Shown here: in pieces, positions 47,425 through 54,450 of the stretch
How positions within the stretch are numbered: the first letter of the stretch is position 1
Layout: each line of letters starts with the position of its first letter
Source: Nocardioidaceae bacterium
GTDB lineage: Bacteria; Actinomycetota; Actinomycetes; Propionibacteriales; Nocardioidaceae
Direction: 5' to 3'
Length of the DNA: 64,000 nucleotides
Assembly: GCA_009780515.1 (NCBI GenBank)
Contig: WQZX01000002.1
Location: 42,745 to 106,744, forward strand
The notes under the pieces: generated by a model
Database searches by the model: none
The model's input: the letters and a program-made list of their open reading frames with translations, nothing else
What the model was told of the DNA's origin: nothing
Made by a program: the position numbers and the translations under genes

Positions 47425-48192
47425 ATGGGCATGAGACAGGACACCGACCCCGCGGCCGACCACCAGGGCGACCTGGCGGCCGATCCCGACGAGCAGGACT
47501 CCGCCGGTGCCTCCCGGCGCGAGAGAAGGGGGGACGACGACGGGGCCGGTGGCTCTGCGGACAGGACCGACGCAGGTCCACCGCCCCGTCGTCGTGAGCG
47601 TCGGCTGCGATCGGTCGCGTCCGCCGCCGCGTCCGCCGCCGAGGACGACACCGAGAGCGACGGCAGCACGCCGTCGGCGGGCGGCCTGCGACGGTGGGCC
47701 GACGTCGTCGTACCCCTCGTCGCCGCGGCCGTGCTGGCGGCGGGGCTCGTGACGTGGTGGCGTGCCGGCGGCCACGACTCCGGCGCCGTGGCGGCGGCCT
47801 CGCGCCGCGACACGATCCTGATCGCCGCGACGTCCGAGATCGAGACGATGAACACCCTCGACTACCGCCGGATCTCCTCGGGCCTGAAGACCTGGATGGG
47901 CATCACCACCGGCACGCTCCACGACCAGATCGCGCAGGCCAGCAAGCAGGATCGCCAGGCCCTCGCCGATCAGCAGAAGATCTCGGCGGGGCACGTCGTC
48001 GACGCAGCGGTGGTCGACATGACCGCCGACACCGCGACCGTCATCGCCGCGGTGGACGTGACCGTCAAGGACGGCACCGCACCGAAGGCACAGCCGACGG
48101 TCAAGCGCGACCGCTTCTCGGCCGACCTCGTCCGCGTCGGCGGGCGGTGGCTGCTGGAGAAGCTCGACCAGGTGGCGGTGAGCATCTCGTGA
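47425..48192 (+). CDS. Mce-associated membrane protein
   Basis: 255 aa. The first 85 residues are charged and low complexity, followed by one transmembrane helix (VVVPLVAAAVLAAGLVTWW, about 90-110) and an extracytoplasmic NTF2-like domain (TSEIETMNTLDYRRISSGL, KRDRFSADLVRVGGRWLLEK). This is the build of Mas/OmamA-type proteins that stabilise Mce complexes. ATG two bases after the MceF stop. Confidence 0.85.
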   Translation: MGMRQDTDPAADHQGDLAADPDEQDSAGASRRERRGDDDGAGGSADRTDAGPPPRRRERRLRSVASAAASAAEDDTESDGSTPSAGGLRRWADVVVPLVAAAVLAAGLVTWWRAGGHDSGAVAAASRRDTILIAATSEIETMNTLDYRRISSGLKTWMGITTGTLHDQIAQASKQDRQALADQQKISAGHVVDAAVVDMTADTATVIAAVDVTVKDGTAPKAQPTVKRDRFSADLVRVGGRWLLEKLDQVAVSIS

Positions 48193-48710
48193 GCGGACAC
48201 GTCCCGGCAGCGGCTCGCGCCCGCGCGGTCCTGCCCATCGTCTGCGCCGTCGCCCTGCTGCTCGGGCTCGCCGCGTTCTGGCAGGCCGACCGGGCCCGGC
48301 ACACCGACCGCGTCGGCAACCACGCCCTCGTCGACGCGAACGCGACCACCGAGGTGCAGAACGCCGTCTCCAGCGCGCTGCTGCGGGTCCTGACCTACGA
48401 CTACACCGACCCGGCGACCACGCAGACCGCCGCCGAGCAGGTGCTGGCCGGCGACGCCCGTCAGGAGTACGACGTCCTGTTCAAGTCGCTGCAGCAGAAG
48501 GCGCCCGGCCAGAAGCTGACCCTGAGCGCCCAGGTCCAGGTCGCCGCGGTGAAGGACCTCACCAGCCGCGCGGCGACCCTGCTGGTCTTCCTCGACCAGG
48601 CCTCGCAGCGCGCCACCGACAAGCAGTCGACCGTCTCCGCCGCCCAGCTCTCGGTGAAGGCGGCGAAGATCGGCGGCACCTGGGTGATCACCGACCTGAA
48701 GCCGCTGTAG
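48189..48710 (+). CDS. Mce-associated membrane protein
   Basis: 173 aa. One transmembrane helix (AVLPIVCAVALLLGLAAFW) and a small NTF2-like domain (LLRVLTYDYTDPATT, LSVKAAKIGGTWVITDLKPL). Second of two Mas-type genes closing the mce operon. GTG start with GTGA overlap; a terminator follows. Confidence 0.87.
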   Translation: MSGHVPAAARARAVLPIVCAVALLLGLAAFWQADRARHTDRVGNHALVDANATTEVQNAVSSALLRVLTYDYTDPATTQTAAEQVLAGDARQEYDVLFKSLQQKAPGQKLTLSAQVQVAAVKDLTSRAATLLVFLDQASQRATDKQSTVSAAQLSVKAAKIGGTWVITDLKPL

Positions 48711-48735
48711 CCGGCGTCGCCGACGCCCCGAGACC

Positions 48736-48771
48736 GCCGCCGGGGGCTCCACCTGTCTCGCCCCCGGCGGC
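48736..48771 (+). terminator. Terminator of the mce operon
   Basis: A 12-bp perfect stem (48736-48747 with 48760-48771, GCCGCCGGGGGC) with a 12-nt loop lies 26 bp after the last mce gene. Confidence 0.78.
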
Positions 48772-48806
48772 ACCCTGCCTGCTCCGCCTGCCCCAGACTG
48801 TGTCCC

Positions 48807-50147
48807 ATGTCCCCCAGCGATCCCGAGATCGTCGTCATCGGAGCCGGCATCGCCGGCCTCGCCGCCGCCCGACTGCTGGCCCGGGCGGGGCGGTCCGTCG
48901 TGGTGCTCGAAGCCCGCGACCGCGTCGGCGGGCGCCTGCACACCGCACGCTCGGCCGGGCTCGTCACCGACCTCGGCGCGTCCTGGATCCACGGGATCGA
49001 CGACAACCCCCTGTACGACGCGGTCGCCGCCTTCGGCATGCCCACCCGCGAGTTCACCGTCGGCAGCTTCCAGCCGGCCGGCCGGCCGATCGCCTACTAC
49101 GACCCTTCCGGCTCGCGCCTGGAGGACGGCGCGGCCGTGGCGTTCGCGGACGACGTCCACGCGCTCGACGAGCGTTTGGCGGGCGTGATCGCCGCCTCGA
49201 CCGCCGACGACTCCTACGCCGACGTGGTCGAGACGGCCCTCGCCGCGACGGCCCTCGCCGCGACGGGCTGGGACGTCGAGCGTGCCGAGCGGGTGCGGGA
49301 GTTCCTCCGCCACCGCACCGAGGAGCAGTACGGCGTGTGGATCGCCGATCTCGACGCACACGGTCTCGACGACGACCAGGTCGAGGGTGACGAGGTCGTC
49401 TTCCCCGACGGGTACGACCGGCTGGCCACGCACCTGGCCGACGGTCTCGACGTCCGCCTCGGCCACGTCGTACGACGCGTGGGGTGGGGCCCGCACGGCG
49501 TGGTGGTCAGCGGCGACGACGGGGAGCTGCAGGCTGCCGGCGCGGTGCTGACAGTGCCGGTCGGCGTGCTCCGCTCGCCGGACCTCGTGATCGATCCGCC
49601 GCTGCCCGAGCCCGTTGCGGGCGCGCTCGGCCGCCTGGAGATGAACCGCTTCGAGAAGGTCGTGCTGCGCTTCCCGCACCGGTTCTGGGACGACGGCGTG
49701 TACGCGATCCGCCGCCAGGGGCCGGCCGGCGAGTGGTGGCACTCGTGGTACGACCTCACCGGCCTGGACGGCGTACCCACGCTGCTGACCTTCGCCGCCG
49801 GCCCGTGCGCCGAGGCGATCCGCACCTGGACCGATGCCGCCGTCGCCGACTCCGTGCTCGCCTCGCTGCGGGAGATATACGCCGACGTGCCCGCTCCCGA
49901 GCACGTGCATGTCACGCACTGGCGCGACGACCCGTTCGCCCGCGGCTCCTACGCCTACATGACCGTCGGCGCCACGACCGAGGACCACGACGCGCTGGCC
50001 ACCCCGGTCGGCGGCGTCCTCCACCTCGCCGGCGAGGCCACCTGGACCGAGGACCCCGCCACAGTCACCGCCGCCCTGCGCTCCGGCCACCGCGCCGCCG
50101 AGAACCTCCTCGGCGCGCCGGTGCCGATCAACACCCTCTGGGCCTGA
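48807..50147 (+). CDS. FAD-dependent amine oxidase (flavin monoamine/polyamine oxidase family)
   Basis: 446 aa. N-terminal Rossmann FAD site IGAGIAGLAAARLL (Gly12, 14, 17) and EARDRVGGRLHT, ALGASWIHG-type LGASWIHG, central NRFEKVVLRFPHRFWDD, and C-terminal FAD segment LHLAGEATWTEDPATVTAAL. It should oxidise an amine substrate to an aldehyde or imine with H2O2. A 15-bp tandem repeat (49233-49262) encodes Ala-rich residues. Single-gene unit ending 7 bp before the attL repeat of the integrated element. Confidence 0.9.
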   Translation: MSPSDPEIVVIGAGIAGLAAARLLARAGRSVVVLEARDRVGGRLHTARSAGLVTDLGASWIHGIDDNPLYDAVAAFGMPTREFTVGSFQPAGRPIAYYDPSGSRLEDGAAVAFADDVHALDERLAGVIAASTADDSYADVVETALAATALAATGWDVERAERVREFLRHRTEEQYGVWIADLDAHGLDDDQVEGDEVVFPDGYDRLATHLADGLDVRLGHVVRRVGWGPHGVVVSGDDGELQAAGAVLTVPVGVLRSPDLVIDPPLPEPVAGALGRLEMNRFEKVVLRFPHRFWDDGVYAIRRQGPAGEWWHSWYDLTGLDGVPTLLTFAAGPCAEAIRTWTDAAVADSVLASLREIYADVPAPEHVHVTHWRDDPFARGSYAYMTVGATTEDHDALATPVGGVLHLAGEATWTEDPATVTAALRSGHRAAENLLGAPVPINTLWA

Positions 50148-50154
50148 CGACGTT

Positions 50155-50179
50155 CGGTGGGTGCAAAGGGACTCGAACC
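50155..50179 (+). repeat. attL: 25-bp copy of the tRNA-Val 3' end
   Basis: Identical to 53931-53955. It includes the 3' acceptor strand and T-arm sequence of tRNA-Val and diverges immediately after, as expected at an integration core. Confidence 0.9.
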
Positions 50180-50286
50180 GGTTACTGTGTACTGAATGAC
50201 AAGCGTGGAACTCACCGTTTGCCCAGGTCAGAGCAGGGTTTAGGAGATTCTGCAAAGGTCTGGCAGGGTCCCCGAATGTCTGCAAA

Positions 50287-50302
50287 CGTGTACTAGTACA
50301 CG
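50287..50302. promoter_or_regulatory. CGTGTACTAGTACACG palindrome near the integrase
   Basis: A perfect 16-bp palindrome 19 bp before the integrase ATG, with an AGGAGG ribosome site between. Its GTGTACT half is also seen in GTGTACTGA at 50187-50195, 53890-53898 and 53901-53909 near both ends, so integrase arm-site or autoregulatory functions are likely. Confidence 0.55.
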
Positions 50303-50320
50303 CGGCCCTAGGAGGATCAG

Positions 50321-51480
50321 ATGCCCGTCCCGCACCAGCAAGGCTCCCGATGGAAGGTCCGCGTCCGTCACCCCGACCCGCCGCCGGGCAGATCGGGCTA
50401 TACCTCGGCCACCTTCGCCACCGCCGCCGAGGCCGAGCGCTTCTGCCGCGACGTCGCCGACCGGGGCGTGGTGTGGGCCCTGGCCGAGTACAAGCGCGCC
50501 AACGGCAACGGCACCCCGACGCTGGACGAGTGGGCCGCGCAGCATTTCGCGGCCCTCACCGAGGCCAGCCCCTCGACCATCGCGACCTACCGCCGGGTCT
50601 ACGAGCGCGACTGGTCACCCAAGCTCGGCCACCTGCCGCTCGGGTCCATCACCCGCACCGACGTCGCGGCTGCGCTCAACGCCGTTCCCGGCGCCGACAA
50701 GACGCGGAAGAACAAGTGGGCCGTGCTGACCCACATGCTCAAGCTCGCGTGAACGACGGCGTCATCCCCCGCTCTCCGCACGTCGGCGTCAAGCTCGGCC
50801 GTCACTCCGACCACGAGCGCGCCGAGGCCCGGTTCCTCACGCTCGAGGAGTTCGCCCGGCTGCTGGCAGCCACCCCTGAGCGCTGGCGCCCGCTGGTGAT
50901 GTTCCTGGCGGGCACCGGCGCGCGCTGGGGCGAGGTCGTCGCGCTCAACGTCGCCGACGTCAACCTCGACGCGGCCACCGTGAGCATCACCAAGGCCGAG
51001 AAGGTCGACCCCACCGCGCCCGGCCGCGTCCGCATCGGCCCGACCAAGACCCGGAAGTCGCGTCGCACCATCGGCCTGCCCTCGGAGCTGGTGACGATCC
51101 TCAAGGAGCTGACCCAGGGCCGCGGCAAGAACGAGCGCCTGTTCGTCATGCTCGACGAGGACGGCGAGCCGATGCGCCGCTGGGCGTTCTACCGCAACGT
51201 GTGGCTCGCGAAGTCGTGCGCCGGCGCCGGACTGCTCGACCCGCACCCACGCATCCACGACCTGCGCCACAGTCACGCGGCATGGCTCATCGCCGAGGGC
51301 GTCCCGCTGCCGGTCATCCAGGCACGCCTGGGCCACGAGAAGATCACCACCACCGTCGACACCTACGGCCACCTCGTACCCGACCTGCAGCAGGCCGCGG
51401 CCGACGCGACCGCGCGGGTGTTCGCCGCGATGCCGAAGACCGCCGCCCTCCAGGCTGCCGAGCCGAAAGCGATCGCCTAG
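50321..51480 (+). pseudogene. Tyrosine integrase, split by a frameshift
   Basis: 50321-50752 encodes the N-terminal arm-binding and core-binding domains (143 aa, starts MPVPHQQGSRWKV, core domain around TLDEWAAQHFAALTEASPST), then stops at TGA 50750. The catalytic domain continues in the next frame from GTG 50749 (243 aa), with GTGARWGEV (Arg), TKTRKSRRT (Lys), HDLRHSHAAWL (His-x-x-Arg), LGHEKITTT (His) and VDTYGHL (Tyr). One added G before GTG gives a normal 386-aa integrase. The junction also forms a GTGA overlap, so coupled translation of two half-proteins is a less likely alternative. It should catalyse integration at tRNA-Val. Confidence 0.86.
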
Positions 51481-51707
51481 GACCGCGTCGCTACGACGGC
51501 CACTGTGACCACGAGGCCGATCAACGTCAGGACCGCCCACAAGATCGCCACGGTCTTGATCGTGCGGACGTCTGCGGCGATCTGCTCGAGAGCGTCCAGC
51601 CCCGGAGCAGGCATCGTCTCGCCACCGACAGCGCCGTCGAAATAGCGCATCGTGTTGGCCTGATCGGGGTCCGGATACCACCCCGGCAGGTGTCTATTCT
51701 GGTTCAT
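51477..51707 (-). CDS. DUF2510-motif membrane protein
   Basis: 76 aa. The N-terminus carries PGWYPDPDQANTMRYFDG, the DUF2510 signature of actinobacteria, and a single transmembrane helix (VAILWAVLTLIGLVVTVAVV) ends the protein. Function unknown. It faces the integrase on the opposite strand with a 4-bp overlap of the stops. Confidence 0.75.
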   Translation of the reverse strand: MNQNRHLPGWYPDPDQANTMRYFDGAVGGETMPAPGLDALEQIAADVRTIKTVAILWAVLTLIGLVVTVAVVATRS

Positions 51708-51728
51708 CGGAGATTCGTTCCTTCGTTC

Positions 51729-51886
51729 TTAGTCGACCAAGCGCGGGCCGTCGCGTCGCTCCCGCGCCACGGCGACCGACTCGATCAGCCGCGCCGTAGC
51801 GGTCTCGCAAATGTGCCACACGGCCAGCACCACGCCGCCGAGAGCGACGAAGATCGCCAGGGCCAGAAGTCGTACGGTGTTGGCAT
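51729..51886 (-). CDS. Possible small membrane protein (uncertain frame)
   Basis: The minus strand encodes a hydrophobic stretch VRLLALAIFVALGGVVLAVW followed by HICETATARLIESVAVARER and a charged end, stopping at 51729, 21 bp before the DUF2510 gene. No usual start is in this frame; an ATG at 51886 is in the neighbouring frame and one added C in the following CC would join them. It overlaps closely with the divergent candidate at 51891, so one of the two may not be real. Confidence 0.3.
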
Positions 51887-51890
51887 ATCT

Positions 51891-52012
51891 ATGGCGCTCG
51901 ACGGCCCCGCTTCGACGCCCTCGCGATCTGGCCGCCCGCCGTCGTGCTCGCCCTCGGCCTGGCGCTCATCTTCGTCGCCCACCTGCTCCACGCGTTCCGC
52001 AGGGCCGACTGA
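51891..52012 (+). pseudogene. Small membrane protein with apparent one-base deletion
   Basis: From ATG 51891 the frame reads M-A-L-D-G-P, and from about 51908 the next frame reads FDALAIWPPAVVLALGLALI then FVAHLLHAFRRAD and stops at 52012. Adding one C to the CCCC run at 51905-51908 joins them into a 40-aa single-helix membrane protein. Its stop overlaps the next ATG (TGATG), which supports the reading. Phage lysis regions often hold such small proteins. Confidence 0.5.
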
Positions 52013-52098
52013 TGCGCGGGGCCTGCTCCTACCCCTGCTGCAACAACCCAACCGCCGGAGACGCGCCCTACTGCTCCCGGCACTACGACGAGGACTGA
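52012..52098 (+). CDS. 28-aa Cys-rich peptide, zinc-knuckle-like
   Basis: MRGACSYPCCNNPTAGDAPY then CSRHYDED. Cys5, Cys9 or Cys10, Cys21 and His24 could bind zinc, as in the short knuckles at the start of many actinophage proteins. It is coupled to the membrane peptide upstream (TGATG) and precedes the holin-like gene by 3 bp. Too short for family assignment. Confidence 0.55.
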   Translation: MRGACSYPCCNNPTAGDAPYCSRHYDED

Positions 52099-52101
52099 CC
52101 C

Positions 52102-52536
52102 ATGCTCACCAACATCATCCCCGCGAGGTACCGGCAGATCGTCTACGTCCTGCTCTCGCTCGTCGCGCTCGGCTTCGCTGCCTGGCAGGCCAGCGACGGC
52201 GACTGGACCGTGGCCGCGCTCGCGTTCGTCTCCGCGCTCGTCCACGCCGGTGCCGCGTCCAACACCAGCGGCGCCGTCACCATCCCGACCCTGACCGCCG
52301 ACGACCTGCACGACGCGCTGTCCACCCTCGAGAACCGCGTCATCGGCGCCGTGGAAGCACGCCTGACGCCCGTCATCACCGGCGAGTCGGCGCGGCAGAC
52401 CGACAAGATCACCGCCGCCGTGGCTGCCGCCCAGCCCGTGCCCGCCGCCCTCGACACCACCGCGCCGGCCAAGAAGGCACCGGTCAAGCGTGCGCCGCGC
52501 AAGACGGCCGCGAAGAAGACCGAGCCGCCGAAGTAG
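52102..52536 (+). CDS. Holin-like phage membrane protein
   Basis: 144 aa. Two transmembrane helices (YRQIVYVLLSLVALGFAAW at about 10-28; WTVAALAFVSALVHAGAAS at about 35-53) are followed by a helical charged region and a Lys/Ala-rich tail (KRAPRKTAAKKTEPPK). The start MLTNIIPARYRQIVY and this layout match actinophage holin-type proteins. It would permeabilise the membrane for an endolysin, but no endolysin gene is present. Confidence 0.65.
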   Translation: MLTNIIPARYRQIVYVLLSLVALGFAAWQASDGDWTVAALAFVSALVHAGAASNTSGAVTIPTLTADDLHDALSTLENRVIGAVEARLTPVITGESARQTDKITAAVAAAQPVPAALDTTAPAKKAPVKRAPRKTAAKKTEPPK

Positions 52537-52612
52537 GCCGCTACTGGAACTTCTTTGCAGCAGTTTGCAGCCGCCCCGCTGACCAGATGGCCGGCGGGGC
52601 GGTGTCGTCATT

Positions 52613-52846
52613 TCAGACGCCCGGCCCCTTCGGCAGCCGCTCGACGTCCGGGAATCTCTGCCCGCCATTGTGAGCGCGCTCCAGGCGTCGCAGCTCGCGC
52701 TCCAGCGCCTGCTCGATCAGGCCCGACAGTCCACCGTCCAGCGCTTCCGGCGTGCCGCGCAGACCGGCCACGAGCGCCCGAGCGCGCGCGGCTGTCTCCG
52801 CCGACAGCTTGATGCCCAGCGGCGTGTCGAGCCGCGAACGGGTCAT
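52613..52846 (-). CDS. Small ribbon-helix-helix-like protein
   Basis: 77 aa. DTPLGIKLSAETAARARALV and GLSGLIEQALERELRRLERA fit a short strand followed by two helices, as in RHH-type DNA-binding proteins of plasmids and phages. Its partner is not known. The ATG overlaps the stop of the upstream 50-aa membrane gene by 4 bp. Confidence 0.55.
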   Translation of the reverse strand: MTRSRLDTPLGIKLSAETAARARALVAGLRGTPEALDGGLSGLIEQALERELRRLERAHNGGQRFPDVERLPKGPGV

Positions 52847-52995
52847 CGCCGGGCCCGCACGACGTCAGCCGCGGCCCCAGATGCCACGGCGGCAGCCAGC
52901 ACGGTCCATGCCCATGCGGGCAGGTCGGCAGCACCGACGATCTGGAGCAGCACGAACAGCACCACCAGGCCCAGCGCGGTGAGGGTTGCGCTCAT
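52843..52995 (-). CDS. 50-aa membrane protein
   Basis: MSATLTALGLVVLFVLLQIV followed by a second hydrophobic segment (AWAWTVLAAAVASGAAADVV) and a basic end. Two short helices, no known family. A GGAG site precedes ATG 52995; an in-frame ATG three codons earlier is possible. Cotranscribed with the RHH-like gene. Confidence 0.55.
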   Translation of the reverse strand: MSATLTALGLVVLFVLLQIVGAADLPAWAWTVLAAAVASGAAADVVRARR

Positions 52996-53023
52996 CGTCT
53001 CCATCCCTTCTACTGGAGGGGTT

Positions 53024-53055
53024 GAGGCCGGGGGTTCATACCTACCCCCGGCCTC
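53024..53055. terminator. 12-bp hairpin between two small minus-strand genes
   Basis: GAGGCCGGGGGT (53024-53035) pairs with 53044-53055 with an 8-nt loop. It lies just past the 35-aa peptide gene and before the 50-aa gene on the minus strand, so it may terminate or attenuate. Confidence 0.65.
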
Positions 53056-53060
53056 GCGGG

Positions 53061-53168
53061 CTATTCGTCCCGCTTGCGCTCCCGCCGGATCTTGACGATC
53101 TCGGCGATGTTGCGAGCGATGATCGAGAGGCCCGCAGCGACTGCCACCACCTCGGTGATGATCTTCAT
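53061..53168 (-). CDS. 35-aa peptide with a hydrophobic helix
   Basis: MKIITEVVAVAAGLSIIARN then IAEIVKIRRERKRDE. A single amphipathic or membrane helix with a basic C-terminus, preceded by a good AGGGGGA ribosome site. No known family. First gene on the minus strand from the regulatory region at 53227-53274. Confidence 0.55.
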   Translation of the reverse strand: MKIITEVVAVAAGLSIIARNIAEIVKIRRERKRDE

Positions 53169-53226
53169 CGCTTCCCCCTCTCTGTCTTCCGGGTATCTCC
53201 CGGCCTGACAAGAAGAACACTACCGT

Positions 53227-53275
53227 AGTATCTAGATACTGTCTACGGTTTGAGGGAGGAAGTTTCTAGAAACTT
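53227..53275. promoter_or_regulatory. Paired TCTAGA-centred palindromes, candidate operators
   Basis: AGTATCTAGATACT (53227-53240) and AAGTTTCTAGAAACTT (53260-53275) are perfect palindromes 34 bp apart centre to centre, in the divergent region between the small minus-strand genes and the plus-strand membrane protein. Two sites of like centre on one face of the DNA suggest a dimeric repressor bound cooperatively. No repressor gene is evident in the element. Confidence 0.55.
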
Positions 53276-53322
53276 TGGAAGCCTCCTCCCCAACCGACGT
53301 TCGCAGTGCCACACTGGACCAG

Positions 53323-53781
53323 ATGACCGCGCTCTCTACCTCTCGCGACGGCAACATGGGCGATGACGACAACCTGGCACCTGCCGAGATCTATCGCGCT
53401 GCGATCGAGGAGTACCGCTTCCAGGCTCAGTTCAACTGGAACCGGGTGCAGTACCTCCTCGCCTTCAACGCCGCGATCCTCGCCGCAGCCGTCGCCCTCG
53501 CCGCGCACTCCGGAAGCCTGGCGGTCCTCGTGTTCGCGCTCGGCATCGTTGCCTCTGTCATGACGGTGCTCGTCCACCGCATCCAGCACGGCTACTACCA
53601 GCGCACCCGCGACAGGGTGAAGCGAGTCGAAGCCAAGTACGTTCCGCCCGACGCACGTACCGACACCACTCCATCGCTGGCAGGCAGATCGAAGCGGCTC
53701 AACGTCACCGCCGTGATCTATCTGCTCCTCGCGTCCATCGCTGTGGCCGATGCGATGGGGATCGTGCTCACGGTCGTCTAG
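53323..53781 (+). CDS. RipA/SLATT-like membrane protein
   Basis: 152 aa from ATG 53323 (ATG 53356 is an alternative). The N-terminal APAEIYRAAIEEYRFQAQFN is a helix before two membrane segments (LLAFNAAILAAAVALA and LAVLVFALGIVASVMTVLV); a basic linker and a third segment (VTAVIYLLLASIAVADAMGI) follow. This arrangement resembles RipA-type octameric and SLATT membrane proteins, which include effectors of nucleotide-signal defence systems. A cargo function such as superinfection exclusion is plausible but unproven. Confidence 0.62.
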   Translation: MTALSTSRDGNMGDDDNLAPAEIYRAAIEEYRFQAQFNWNRVQYLLAFNAAILAAAVALAAHSGSLAVLVFALGIVASVMTVLVHRIQHGYYQRTRDRVKRVEAKYVPPDARTDTTPSLAGRSKRLNVTAVIYLLLASIAVADAMGIVLTVV

Positions 53782-53823
53782 CGACCGCCATCCGCTGCCA
53801 CCCCTCTGCGCGGACCGCGCATG

Positions 53824-53856
53824 ACCGCCTCGTCCCTCTCCGGAGGGCGGGGCGGT
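53824..53856 (+). terminator. Imperfect hairpin after the RipA-like gene
   Basis: ACCGCC...CCCTC (53824-53838) pairs with GAGGG...GGCGGT (53843-53856) around a TCCG loop with a small internal bulge, 43 bp past the stop. Confidence 0.6.
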
Positions 53857-53930
53857 TCTGTGCGTTGTGGGGCGGATTTCCCGTGCCGCGTGTACTGAGC
53901 GTGTACTGAAATCTTCCGCCGCAGGTCAGA

Positions 53931-53955
53931 CGGTGGGTGCAAAGGGACTCGAACC
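53931..53955 (+). repeat. attR: 25-bp repeat within the tRNA-Val gene
   Basis: Identical to 50155-50179; it covers the 3' acceptor strand and T-arm end of the tRNA gene, which remains intact. Confidence 0.9.
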
Positions 53956-54006
53956 CCTGACATCTTCCTTGTAAGGGAAGCGCTCTACCAGCTGAGCTAT
54001 GCACCC
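53934..54006 (-). tRNA. tRNA-Val (anticodon TAC)
   Basis: On the minus strand the sequence begins GGGTGCATAGCTCAGCTGG and folds into a full cloverleaf. The 7-bp acceptor stem is GGGTGCA/TGCACCC, the anticodon stem CTTCC/GGAAG holds loop CTTACAA with anticodon TAC, and the T loop has GGTTCGAGTCC. A73 discriminator; CCA is not encoded. Its 3' end is the integration site of the element to the left. Confidence 0.95.
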
Positions 54007-54305
54007 GAGAGCCCGCTCACCCTACCGATCGCATCCGCCCCCGACCCAACCGGCACGGCCGCCCCCGACTGTCCACATCAACAGCAGCAGCGACCACCGA
54101 AGCCCGCAAGCCGCCGGCGGCGAGAAACCACCGACCGCCTCGACCGCGCAAGGCCGGAGGGCTGGCAGCGCGGCGCCGCGGGCGCGGAGGCCGGGCTTGG
54201 TGCGGGCCGGAGCGGAGCGGAGCGAGGAACGAGCGACCGGAGCGAGGGTCCGCGCCAAGGGCGGCGACAGCGCCCTCGAGCGGCGACGCGCTCAGTCCGG
54301 AGGCC
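54007..54305. other. Gene-free region upstream of tRNA-Val
   Basis: No gene is supported here. Short open frames exist but are Arg/Ala-rich without family features. The part near 54205-54260 has GGAGCG-type short repeats common in GC-rich intergenic DNA. The tRNA promoter must lie close to 54010-54060, but no clear -10/-35 pair stands out. Confidence 0.5.
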
Positions 54306-54347
54306 AAAAAACGTCGAACCGCTGGCGTCTCGGGTCACCAGCGGTTC
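54306..54347 (-). terminator. Rho-independent terminator of the peroxiredoxin operon
   Basis: On the minus strand a 10-bp stem GAACCGCTGG / CCAGCGGTTC (54338-54347 with 54316-54325) is followed within 4 bases by six T residues (54306-54311). It is one of the few terminators here with a T tract and lies 103 bp past the peroxiredoxin stop. Confidence 0.85.
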
Positions 54348-54450
54348 AACAACTAGAACTCTAGTGGCGGTGGCAGCGGCTTCCAACCGTTCGGAGCGAA
54401 AACCATCCGAAGTGACTAGGCCGTTAGTCCGATCGGAGGACGGCTCGCGG

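Larger units (their letters stand above)
50155..53955 (+). mobile_element. 3.8-kb integrated element at tRNA-Val
   Basis: Two identical 25-bp repeats (50155-50179 and 53931-53955) bound this segment; the right copy is the 3' part of an intact tRNA-Val gene, the left is an isolated copy. A tyrosine integrase gene lies next to the left repeat, and the other genes are small, of phage-like type, and unlike the surrounding core. The layout fits site-specific integration into a tRNA 3' end. There is no replication, packaging or structural gene, so it is a prophage remnant or a minimal satellite. The integrase frameshift suggests it is now immobile, if the frameshift is real. Confidence 0.88.

Noticed and set aside
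49233..49262. 15-bp tandem repeat inside the amine oxidase gene
   Set aside because: It encodes two Ala-Thr-Ala-Leu-like units in frame and looks like simple slippage within coding sequence, with no sign of regulation.
50155..50179. Partial tRNA at the left end of the element
   Set aside because: Only the 3' 25 bases are present with no cloverleaf; it is the attL copy, not a gene.
53999..54364. A 121-codon plus-strand open frame in the gap upstream of tRNA-Val
   Set aside because: It overlaps the tRNA and a terminator, has low-complexity Arg/Ala/Pro composition and no ribosome site.
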